This document shows, one piece after another, positions 34,638-42,675 of a stretch of 64,000 nt of DNA. This DNA is from SURF-21 sp964462595. Lineage in GTDB: Bacteria > Actinomycetota > Geothermincolia > Geothermincolales > RBG-13-55-18. The stretch spans positions 1 through 64,000 of the forward strand of contig CAYWXM010000036.1 in assembly GCA_964462595.1 (NCBI GenBank), read 5' to 3'. Under the pieces are notes generated by a model that saw only the letters and a program-made list of their open reading frames with translations, ran no database searches and was not told the DNA's origin. Position numbers and translations under genes: made by a program. The first letter of the stretch is position 1. Every line of letters begins with the position of its first letter.

Positions 34638-36812
34638 TTGTCGCAGTCTATTGACGCGCTGATACAGAAAGCCCGCTCCTATAACGGTAAGGGCGATACC
34701 CGCATAATACGGGAAGCCTACGAGTTCGCGCGCACGCAACATGCAAACCAGCTGCGGCGCAGCGGCGAGGAGTTCATCCTTCACCCGCTGGGAGTGGCCC
34801 ATATACTTGCCGATATGCAGATGGACGAAACGACGCTCGCCGCAGCCCTTCTACACGACGTGGTGGAGGACACGGACATAACCCTGGAGGAGATCAAGCG
34901 CCGCTTCGGGCCCGCGGTGGCGGAGATCATAGACGGCGTGACCAAGCTGGAACGCATATCTTTCGCCAACCGGGGACAGGAACAGGCGGAGAACTTCCGC
35001 AAGATGTTCGTGGCCATGGCCCGCGACATCCGGGTGGTGATCATAAAGCTGGCGGACCGCCTGGACAACATGAAGACCATAGGCCATCTTTCCGAGGACA
35101 AGCAGCGCGAGAAGGCGCGGGAGACCCTGGATATCTATGCCCCCCTGGCGCACCGGCTGGGCATATCCCAGTTGAAATGGCAGCTGGAGGACCTATCATT
35201 CGCCACCCTGTATCCACTGCGCTTCCAGGAGATAGTGCAGATGGTCAACCAGCGGCGTCCCGAGCGCGAAGAATATATCAGGAGGGTGGAGAAAGACCTT
35301 CAGAGCCAGCTTAAACAGTCACACATCAAGGTGGAGATCGCCGGGCGGGTTAAGCATTACTACAGCATCTACTCCAAGATGAAGGAACAGGGAAAGCAGT
35401 TCGACGAGATCTACGACCTCTTCGCAGTGAGGGTCATCGTAGCCTCAAAGGAGGACTGCTACACGGTGATGGGCATCGTGCATTCGCTGTGGCATCCCGT
35501 GCCGGGGCGCATCAAGGATTATATAGCGAAGCCACGCTTCGGCATCTACCAGAGCCTGCACACTACGGTCATCGGGCCCCAGGGAAAGCCCCTGGAGATT
35601 CAGATCCGCACCCAAGAGATGCACCGCACCGCGGAATACGGTATAGCTTCGCACTGGCGTTACAAGGAAGCCCAACGGTCCCAGGAGCGCATCAGGGAGA
35701 GGCTTGCCTGGATAAAAAGGATCGTGGATTGGCAACGCGATCTCTCCGACCCGCAGGAGTTCATGGAGAGCCTGAAGATCGACCTCTTCGAGGACGACGT
35801 GTTCGTATTTACCCCCAAAGGCGACGTTATCGACCTGCCGCAGGGATCGACCCCCATCGACTTCGCGTACTCCATCCACACCGAGATAGGACACCGCTGC
35901 GTGGGGGCAAAGATCAACGACCGCCTGGTGCCCCTGGAGTACAAGCTGCGCAACGGCGACATCGTCTCCATCATCACCTCGAATACCTCGCCCGGACCCT
36001 CAAAGGACTGGATGAACATCGTGCAGACGGCGCGCGCGAGGACGAAGATAAGACAGTGGTTTTCAAAGGAGAGGCGCATTGAGGACATCCAGGAGGGCAA
36101 GGAGGTCCTGGTAAAGAACATGCGCAAGGCGCGCCTGCCCATCCAGAAGATCCTCGGATCCGATCTCCTGGGCGAGATAGCCCGCGAAGAATACGCCTTC
36201 GTCTCCCTCGACGACCTCTATGCCAGCATCGGGGCGGGCAAGACATCCGCCCAGCAGGTGGTAAACCATATCTCTGCACGCCTGGGGACGCAGGCGGAGC
36301 CCGGCGTCGGGGATGCCGTGGTACCGCGCAAGCGCAGGCGTCCGCTCGCGTATACCAAGGGGGTCAAAGTGGAGGACGTAGATAACGTGCTGGTGCGCAT
36401 CGCCCATTGCTGCAACCCGGTACCTTACGACGACATCATAGGCTTCGTGACCCGTGGGCGAGGGGTTTCCGTGCACCGTGCCGACTGCCCCAACGCCGCG
36501 CATATGTCCGAACAGGACTACCGGCGTATCGAGGTCAGCTGGGACACGGAACAGCCCACCTCTTTCCAGATGGAGATCTGCGTGGAGGCCATGGACCGCC
36601 CCCGCCTGCTGAGGGATATAACCACGATTATGGGAGAATACCACGTAAACCTTATCTCAGCGACCATGAACATCAACCGCGAAAACGTGAACGTAAGCCG
36701 CTTCGTGTTCGAGCTGGGCAATATAGCGCACCTCGAGGACATCCTGCGCAATATCCGCAAGGTGGACTCGGTCTATAATGCCTATCGTGTACTGCCGGGA
36801 AGGATGAAGTGA
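34638..36812 (+). CDS. rel: Bifunctional (p)ppGpp synthetase/hydrolase Rel
   Basis: Rel makes and degrades the stringent-response alarmone (p)ppGpp. The hydrolase HD domain is intact (HPLGVAHIL, ALLHDVVEDT, IIKLADRLDNM). The synthetase domain has GRVKHYYSIYSKM and FGIYQSLHTTVIGPQ, followed by the EIQIRTQEMH motif. TGS (VFVFTPKGDVIDLP), the zinc-finger-type region with HCCNPVPYDDI, and the ACT domain complete the protein. I place the start at TTG 34638, where GGAGGG lies five to six bases upstream; the result is 724 aa, the usual length. With both halves intact it should be the sole RelA/SpoT type. Confidence 0.96.
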   Translation: MSQSIDALIQKARSYNGKGDTRIIREAYEFARTQHANQLRRSGEEFILHPLGVAHILADMQMDETTLAAALLHDVVEDTDITLEEIKRRFGPAVAEIIDGVTKLERISFANRGQEQAENFRKMFVAMARDIRVVIIKLADRLDNMKTIGHLSEDKQREKARETLDIYAPLAHRLGISQLKWQLEDLSFATLYPLRFQEIVQMVNQRRPEREEYIRRVEKDLQSQLKQSHIKVEIAGRVKHYYSIYSKMKEQGKQFDEIYDLFAVRVIVASKEDCYTVMGIVHSLWHPVPGRIKDYIAKPRFGIYQSLHTTVIGPQGKPLEIQIRTQEMHRTAEYGIASHWRYKEAQRSQERIRERLAWIKRIVDWQRDLSDPQEFMESLKIDLFEDDVFVFTPKGDVIDLPQGSTPIDFAYSIHTEIGHRCVGAKINDRLVPLEYKLRNGDIVSIITSNTSPGPSKDWMNIVQTARARTKIRQWFSKERRIEDIQEGKEVLVKNMRKARLPIQKILGSDLLGEIAREEYAFVSLDDLYASIGAGKTSAQQVVNHISARLGTQAEPGVGDAVVPRKRRRPLAYTKGVKVEDVDNVLVRIAHCCNPVPYDDIIGFVTRGRGVSVHRADCPNAAHMSEQDYRRIEVSWDTEQPTSFQMEICVEAMDRPRLLRDITTIMGEYHVNLISATMNINRENVNVSRFVFELGNIAHLEDILRNIRKVDSVYNAYRVLPGRMK

Positions 36813-36861
36813 ACGCGGCCCCCGTCACCTCAAAGGGCAGTTTATCGCCCCGGGGGCGCCC

Positions 36862-37311
36862 ATGAGGGCTTTGCTGCAGAGGGTATCCAGCTGCGCGGTC
36901 CGCGCGGGCGGGGATGAGGTATCCCGCATCGGGAAGGGCCTTCTGGTCCTGCTCGGCGTTGCGGCAGACGACGAGGAGCAGGACGCCGATTTCATAGTCC
37001 ACAAGGTGCTGGGTTTGCGCATCTTCGACGACGCGCAGGGCAAGCTCAACCTGTCGCTGGAGGACGTGGGCGGAGAGCTGATGGTGGTCTCGCAGTTCAC
37101 CCTCTACGGCGATGCTCGCAAGGGAAGGCGCCCCAGCTATGTCAAGGCCGCACCTCCCGGGCGGGCGCAGGAACTGTACGAAATGACATGCGATAAATTC
37201 GAAGCCGCAGGCGTTCATCCCGCCACTGGTGTTTTCCAGGCACACATGGAGGTTGAGCTGATAAACGACGGCCCCGTCACCATCCTCCTGGATTCACCGG
37301 CCAGGAAATGA
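36862..37311 (+). CDS. dtd: D-aminoacyl-tRNA deacylase
   Basis: Dtd removes D-amino acids (and glycine from tRNA-Ala) that are wrongly loaded on tRNA. The 149-residue protein has MRALLQRVSSCAV at the N-terminus, the catalytic SQFTLYGD motif (usually SQFTLYAD), and the cross-subunit NDGPVTILL motif, which corresponds to the Gly-Pro chirality filter. Its place after rel is common across bacteria. Confidence 0.95.
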   Translation: MRALLQRVSSCAVRAGGDEVSRIGKGLLVLLGVAADDEEQDADFIVHKVLGLRIFDDAQGKLNLSLEDVGGELMVVSQFTLYGDARKGRRPSYVKAAPPGRAQELYEMTCDKFEAAGVHPATGVFQAHMEVELINDGPVTILLDSPARK

Positions 37312-37634
37312 AGGCGGGTGGGCGTTATGCGGTTTCTCCCGGCACTGATCCATGCATGCATCGTGCGGGCGGAAAAAGCCCGGGAAATGGTTTTGTCCAC
37401 CCGGCAGCGAATAATTAGCCGGGAGGCCGGAGCATCATGCGCTTACTCGAGAAAGGCTTGACACGGGGTTTTCCATCTTCTCCCGCGGCAACGGTGATGG
37501 TAAGGTAGTATCGCCGCTTTGCTGAGCGGCTGTTGAAGCGGGAGCGCGGGAGGTTGCAAGCGACGTCGGAAAGCAACCGGCCCGTGGCCACGTGGGATGG
37601 CGGTATCCAACGGGCCGGGGAGAGAGGACGTAGA
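37312..37634 (+). other. Intergenic region between dtd and the MBL gene
   Basis: No gene is supported in these 323 bases. A TTGACA occurs at 37458-37463 but no -10 hexamer lies 16-18 bases further on. A short hairpin GCCGCT/AGCGGC lies at 37513-37530, and several GC-rich inverted segments occur at 37340-37430. Confidence 0.45.
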
Positions 37635-38268
37635 GTGCTGCTGGAGAGCATGACCATAGGGATGCTGGGCACGAACTGCTACATAGTCGCGCCCGACAGG
37701 AAGGCACAGGCGGTGATCATAGACCCGGCGGGCAATGTCAAGGGCATCGTATCGCGGCTGCGCGAGGCCGAACTGGAGTGCGCGGGCATCCTTTGCACCC
37801 ACGGCCACATAGACCACGTAGCGGGAGCGGGACCCTTGAGCGATAAGGTCGGGGCGCCGGTGTATATTCACGAGGAAGACGCCGGCTCTCTCGCCAGCCC
37901 GCGCACAAGGATCCTGGGGCTTTCGGGGGGGGGCGATAGGCACACGCCCGAGGCAGGTACGCTATCTCGAGGACGGAGACGAGGTGGGATTCGGTGACTT
38001 GACCTTGAAGGTACTCCATACTCCCGGCCATACGCCGGGTGGTATCAGCTTCTGGATGCCAGGGTACCTTTTCTGCGGGGATCTTATCTTCCAGGGGTCC
38101 ATAGGCAGAACCGACCTGAGGGGCGGTTCCTTGCAGGTGTTACTACGCGCCATAAAAGGAAAAGTATGGGACCTTCCCGACGAGACGCGCATATTGCCCG
38201 GGCACGGCACGCGGACTACCCTGGGCGAGGAGAAGAGGCACAACCCCTTTCTGCAGGGTTTGAGGTAA
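37635..38268 (+). pseudogene. Metallo-beta-lactamase-fold hydrolase, interrupted by a frameshift
   Basis: Two consecutive frames encode the halves of one MBL-fold (glyoxalase II-like) hydrolase. The first has LGTNCYIV and the zinc motif THGHIDHVAG. The second has LHTPGHTPGG, FCGDLIFQGSIGRTDL and LPGHGTRTT. The break coincides with a run of nine G at 37925-37933; one G fewer would join the frames and give the expected VRYLEDGDEV linker. It may be a sequencing or assembly error in a homopolymer, a real mutation, or slippage. GTG 37635 is the likely start. M. tuberculosis also has an MBL gene between rel and hisS. The joined product would be about 210 aa. Confidence 0.85.
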
Positions 38269-38402
38269 AAAGGCAGGACGGGGCGAGGGTCAGGAGAGGA
38301 ATATCGAGTTACAGGACGGCGGGCCGGGCGGGAGCGAGGCGTAAGCTCGCGGGCAGCCGGCCACGGACATGTGCGAGGATGCACGGCGGGGGAAACATAG
38401 AC

Positions 38403-39683
38403 ATGAGCGAGAGAAAAAAGGCAGTGGAAATAAAGGCGCCCAGGGGCACCGTGGATATACTGCCTCCGGACAGCGAAATCTGGCGTCGCGTGGCGAAGGT
38501 GGGGACGGACCTGTTCCGGAATTATGGATACCGCGAGATCATCCTGCCGATCATGGAATCCACGGAGGTTTTCGCACGCGGCATCGGGCAGGGGACCGAT
38601 ATCGTCCAGAAGGAGATGTTCACCTTCAGCGATAAAGGGGGACGAAGCCTGACCCTGCGCCCGGAGGCTACCGCGGGGGTGGCCCGGGCTTTCGTGCAAC
38701 ATAAGATGGATGCCGGGGGCCTGCCGGTAAAACTGTATTACCAGGGGCCCATGTTCCGCCACGAGCGTCCGCAAGCGGGTCGCTACCGCCAGTTCCGCCA
38801 GTTGGGGGTGGAGCTCATCGGATCACCAGAACCCAGCGCCGATGCGGAGGTGATAATCCTGTGCGGAGAGTTCTTACGCAAACTGGGAATAGAGACCGAA
38901 CTGGCGGTAAACAGCGTGGGGGACGCGAAGTGCCGCCCCGCATACATCGAGGCCCTGGTGAAGTACCTGCAGGAGAAGAAGGAATTGCTGTGCGGGGATT
39001 GCCGCAGGCGCGCGGTGCAGAACCCGTTGCGCGTGCTGGATTGCAAGGTGGAGGCATGCGTGGAGGTGATGGCCGGGGCGCCATCCCTCGAGGATTACCT
39101 CTGCGATCCATGCCGCGAGCACCAGGCCGAGGTCGAGAGATTGCTGCGGGCGGTGTCGCTGCCTTTCCGGAGCGACAGCCGCCTCGTGCGCGGCCTGGAT
39201 TATTATACCCGCACGGTATTCGAGTTCCAGGATCCGAGGCTGGGGGGCCAGAATACCCTTGCGGCGGGCGGCAGGTACGACGCTCTGGTAGAGGAACTGG
39301 GTGGAAAACCTACCCCCGCGACGGGTTTCTCCATCGGCATGGAGAGGGTGATGCTGGCCGGACCTCGACTCGAGGATAAAAGACAAAGCGGCGTATTCGT
39401 CGTGGCCATAGGGGAGGCGGCGAGAACGAAGGCTTTCCAGGTGGCGCAGGAACTGCGCGGTGCCGGTATCCGCGCCGACCTAGACCACCTGGGGCGCAGC
39501 CCCAAGGCGCAGATGCGCGAGGCGGACCGTGATGGATGCGAACTCAGCGTGATCATCGGCGATGACGAAATGGAAGGAGGATATTACTCGCTGCGGGATA
39601 TGCGTTCGGCAGACCAGCAGCGAGTGGAAAAAGGAATGCTGGTGGAGGCGGTAAGGCGGCACCTGGCCGGAACGGGCGCATGA
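38403..39683 (+). CDS. hisS: Histidyl-tRNA synthetase
   Basis: HisS charges tRNA-His and is a class II enzyme. The 426-residue protein has motif 1 region GTVDILPPDSE, motif 2 (TLRPEATAGVARAF and the RHERPQAGRYRQF loop), the His-A motif LVRGLDYYTRTVFEF, motif 3 GFSIGMERVML, and the C-terminal anticodon-binding domain. I choose ATG 38403, just before the conserved core; the frame is open upstream without family resemblance. Two Cys pairs (CGDC and CDPC) lie in the insertion domain, as in many bacterial HisRS. Confidence 0.96.
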   Translation: MSERKKAVEIKAPRGTVDILPPDSEIWRRVAKVGTDLFRNYGYREIILPIMESTEVFARGIGQGTDIVQKEMFTFSDKGGRSLTLRPEATAGVARAFVQHKMDAGGLPVKLYYQGPMFRHERPQAGRYRQFRQLGVELIGSPEPSADAEVIILCGEFLRKLGIETELAVNSVGDAKCRPAYIEALVKYLQEKKELLCGDCRRRAVQNPLRVLDCKVEACVEVMAGAPSLEDYLCDPCREHQAEVERLLRAVSLPFRSDSRLVRGLDYYTRTVFEFQDPRLGGQNTLAAGGRYDALVEELGGKPTPATGFSIGMERVMLAGPRLEDKRQSGVFVVAIGEAARTKAFQVAQELRGAGIRADLDHLGRSPKAQMREADRDGCELSVIIGDDEMEGGYYSLRDMRSADQQRVEKGMLVEAVRRHLAGTGA

Positions 39684-39696
39684 GGAATGGGAGAAG

Positions 39697-41466
39697 ATGG
39701 AAAAGAACGGTTGGAGCAAGCGGACGCATCTCTGCGGTACCCTGAACACCGGGGATGTGGGCAGCGAGGTAACCCTGAACGGCTGGGTGCAGAGGCGGCG
39801 TGATCATGGAGGGGTCATATTCATCGACCTGCGTGACGTCAGCGGCCTGGTGCAGGTGGTGTTCAACCCCGAACTGAGCGCCGAGGCGCACGCCGCTGCA
39901 GGAGAGGTGAGAGGGGAATACGTCCTTTCATGCCGCGGCAGGGTTAACCTTCGTCCTGAGGACTCCGTGAACCTTAAGCTGCCGACCGGCGAAATAGAGG
40001 TCATGGCCGACAGGCTGGAGATTTTATCGCCCTCGCTGACGCCGCCTTTCGAGATCCAGGAGGATACGGCGGTTGAGGAGTCGCTGCGCCTGCGCTATCG
40101 CTACCTGGATATCAGGAGGCCGGACCTGCGCGATGCTCTCATACTGCGCAGCCGGGTTACGGGGGAAGTGCGGAGCTTCCTGGCCTCCCGGGGATTTCTG
40201 GAGGTGGAGACGCCAGTTCTGACCAAGAGCACTCCCGAAGGAGCGCGGGATTTCGTGGTCCCTTCCCGCTTGCAGCCGGGAAAGTTCTACGCCCTGCCGC
40301 AGTCACCCCAGATCTTCAAGCAGCTGCTCATGGTGGCAGGCCTGGACCGCTATTACCAGATAGCCCGCTGCTTCCGCGATGAGGACCTGCGGGCCGACCG
40401 CCAACCGGAGTTCACCCAGATCGACCTGGAGATGTCCTTCGTGGAGCCGGAGGACATCATATCCCTCATGGACGAGATGTTCTCACACCTCTTCGAGGAG
40501 GCGCTGGATGTGGAGATAGCGCTCCCGCTTCCCCGCATTTCCTGGCACGAGGCCATGGATCGCTACGGCACCGACAGGCCGGATACTCGCTTCGGCATGG
40601 AGATACAGGACCTCTCCGGGGTTTTCGAGCGCAGCGGGTTCAAGGTATTCCGCTCCGCACTGGAAGGCGGGGGAAGGGTGCGGGGTTTCAAGGTGGAAGG
40701 CATGTTGGCGCCTCCACGGCGAGAACTCGACGGCCTGGTGGAGGAAGCGCAGCGCCTGGGAGCGACCGGGCTGGTATGGATGGTCAGGGAGGGTGAGGGG
40801 ATGAGGTCACCGGTGGCCAAGTTCCTCTCCGTGCAGGAGATGACGGGAATAATAGAGATCATGGAGATGGAGGAGGGCGAGGTGATCGTGATGGCCGCCG
40901 GTTCGGCGGAGATCAACGCCATCCTGGCGGGGCTCAGGGAATACTGCGCTCGGCGCTTCGCTCCACCGCCGCAGGAGAGGTTTTCCTTTGTCTGGGTAAC
41001 GGGATTCCCGCTCTTCGACTGGGACGAGCAGGAGAAGAGATACAAGAGCAACCATCATCCCTTCACGGCACCCTCACGGCAATGCCTGCACTACCTGGAG
41101 GAAAGGCCCCTGGAGGTGATCTCGGATTCCTATGACATGGTGCTCAACGGCATCGAGCTGGGAGGCGGTAGCATCCGCATCCACGACGCGGAGCTGCAGG
41201 ACCGCGTCTTCAGCCTCCTGGGCATGTCGCGGGAAGAAGCGAGGGAGAAGTTCGGATTCCTGCTGGAGGCGTTCCGCTTCGGCCCGCCGCCCCACGGAGG
41301 TATCGCGTACGGGCTCGACCGCATCGTAATGCTCATGGCCGGAAGGGATTCGATACGGGATGTCATCGCTTTCCCCAAGACGCAATCCGGGGCCGACCTG
41401 CTGAGCGGGGCGCCTGATTCTATATATCCGGAACAGCTCAAAGAGCTGCGCTTGAGGCCCTTATAA
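39697..41466 (+). CDS. aspS: Aspartyl-tRNA synthetase
   Basis: AspS is a class II enzyme with an N-terminal OB-fold anticodon domain (GWVQRRRDHGGVIFIDLRD split around residues 28-48), the catalytic core with FLEVETPVLTKSTPEGARDF, FRDEDLRADRQPEFTQID, the bacterial GAD insertion (residues about 290-420), and motif 3 GIAYGLDRIVMLMAG. At 589 residues it has the usual length. Whether it also charges tRNA-Asn cannot be judged here. It follows hisS by 13 bases. Confidence 0.96.
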   Translation: MEKNGWSKRTHLCGTLNTGDVGSEVTLNGWVQRRRDHGGVIFIDLRDVSGLVQVVFNPELSAEAHAAAGEVRGEYVLSCRGRVNLRPEDSVNLKLPTGEIEVMADRLEILSPSLTPPFEIQEDTAVEESLRLRYRYLDIRRPDLRDALILRSRVTGEVRSFLASRGFLEVETPVLTKSTPEGARDFVVPSRLQPGKFYALPQSPQIFKQLLMVAGLDRYYQIARCFRDEDLRADRQPEFTQIDLEMSFVEPEDIISLMDEMFSHLFEEALDVEIALPLPRISWHEAMDRYGTDRPDTRFGMEIQDLSGVFERSGFKVFRSALEGGGRVRGFKVEGMLAPPRRELDGLVEEAQRLGATGLVWMVREGEGMRSPVAKFLSVQEMTGIIEIMEMEEGEVIVMAAGSAEINAILAGLREYCARRFAPPPQERFSFVWVTGFPLFDWDEQEKRYKSNHHPFTAPSRQCLHYLEERPLEVISDSYDMVLNGIELGGGSIRIHDAELQDRVFSLLGMSREEAREKFGFLLEAFRFGPPPHGGIAYGLDRIVMLMAGRDSIRDVIAFPKTQSGADLLSGAPDSIYPEQLKELRLRPL

Positions 41467-41616
41467 CGGTACGGTCGGATATGATGGTGAGGCAGCGCCG
41501 GCACTGGCTGGAAACATGGGAACGGGGGCCAGGTCGCTACGTGATGCGAGAAATAAAATGGCGAAAGGCAACAGGTCGATGTGTATTACGGTAAGGATTT
41601 GCCAGGGAGATTTGGG

Positions 41617-42504
41617 ATGGAAGTGACGATAGCCAGATACGTGGGTTTCTGCCCCGGTGTCAGGAGAGCGATAAGGATGGCGGAGGAAACCTTGGAAAAG
41701 GTAGGGGGTAAGGTCTATACGCTCGGGCCGATCATCCACAATCCACAGGTGGTAGACAGCTTGCGCAGCAGGGGGCTTGAGATACTGCCGGATAACGTCG
41801 AGGAATTGCAGGATTACAATCTGGCCGGGACCAGTGTGGTGGTGAGGTCACACGGCATCCCACCCAAGATAACCGAATTCCTGCTCGATAAAGAAGTAAG
41901 GCTGATAGATGCCACCTGCCCTACGGTTAAAAAGGCCCAGAGAGCTGCCATGCGCCTGGTGGGAGAGGGTTACAAGCTGTTCATAATAGGCAATGCGGCC
42001 CACCCGGAGGTGAAAGCCATCCTCGGGCATATAAACGGCGAGGCGGTGGTCATCAAGGAGACCAAGGAACTCAAGGAATGGTGGGGAAGCCATTACAACA
42101 GCAGGGTGCATAAGGTGGGAATGATCGCGCAGACGACGGTAGACCTGCTCATGTTCCGCAGCCTGGTTGACGGGCTTGTAAACGAGGTGCCGGAGCTCGT
42201 GCGCGAAGTGCAGGAGATCAAGATCATAAATACGCTGTGCCGCAACACCCTGGCTCGCCAGGCGGAAGCGCTGCAGATGGCCCTATCCTGTGATTTCGTG
42301 CTGGTCATGGGAGGCAGAAACAGCTCCAACACCGAGTTTCTGCGCAGGATATGCGAGATCGCGGGGGCCTCGGTCGACAAGGTGGAAAGAGCTGAAGAGG
42401 TCGATCTTTCGCGGCTGGCCGAGGTGCAGACGATAGCCATACTGGGCGGCGCCTCGACGCCTCGTTACGTCGTGGAGGAAGCCAGGCAGAGGTTACTCTC
42501 CTGA
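41617..42504 (+). CDS. ispH: 4-hydroxy-3-methylbut-2-enyl diphosphate reductase (IspH)
   Basis: IspH is the last enzyme of the MEP pathway and makes IPP and DMAPP from HMBPP using a [4Fe-4S] cluster. The three cluster cysteines are C12 (GFCPGVRRA), C101 (ATCPTVKKAQ) and C208 (NTLCRNTLARQ), and the HNP, SHG and substrate His residues are present. I start at ATG 41617 because AGGGAG precedes it and the open frame from 41581 adds 12 unrelated residues. The gene is 295 codons long. It completes the set with dxr and ispG in this window. Confidence 0.95.
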   Translation: MEVTIARYVGFCPGVRRAIRMAEETLEKVGGKVYTLGPIIHNPQVVDSLRSRGLEILPDNVEELQDYNLAGTSVVVRSHGIPPKITEFLLDKEVRLIDATCPTVKKAQRAAMRLVGEGYKLFIIGNAAHPEVKAILGHINGEAVVIKETKELKEWWGSHYNSRVHKVGMIAQTTVDLLMFRSLVDGLVNEVPELVREVQEIKIINTLCRNTLARQAEALQMALSCDFVLVMGGRNSSNTEFLRRICEIAGASVDKVERAEEVDLSRLAEVQTIAILGGASTPRYVVEEARQRLLS

Positions 42505-42551
42505 GTATTTTAAGCACGGGAAAGGCGACTGCTGGTTTTGCCAGAAAACCA

Positions 42552-42579
42552 TTTACAGGACGCTGGATTATGCTATAAT
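42552..42579 (+). promoter_or_regulatory. Promoter of acs
   Basis: TTTACA (42552-42557), a 16-base spacer and a perfect TATAAT (42574-42579) form a strong promoter. The predicted start of transcription near 42586 leaves a leader of about 90 bases before the acs ATG. Confidence 0.65.
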
Positions 42580-42627
42580 CCAACGCTGGACATGGAGGAG
42601 AACGAACTCTATTCAGAGCATGGGAGG

Positions 42628-42655
42628 GGGGGACCTGTAGAGGTCTTCCTTTTTT
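42628..42655 (+). terminator. Intrinsic terminator in the acs leader (attenuator candidate)
   Basis: A nine-base-pair stem (42628-42636 with 42641-42649, two G-U pairs) with the loop GTAG is followed by six T (42650-42655). It lies between the acs promoter and the acs ribosome site AAGGAGAAAG (42660-42669). It would end transcription early unless the hairpin is prevented from forming. Confidence 0.55.
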
Positions 42656-42675
42656 ATGAAAGGAGAAAGCACACC

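Noticed and set aside
42538..42675. N-terminal extension of acs
   Set aside because: This stretch holds the promoter and terminator, and the ribosome site is placed for ATG 42676.
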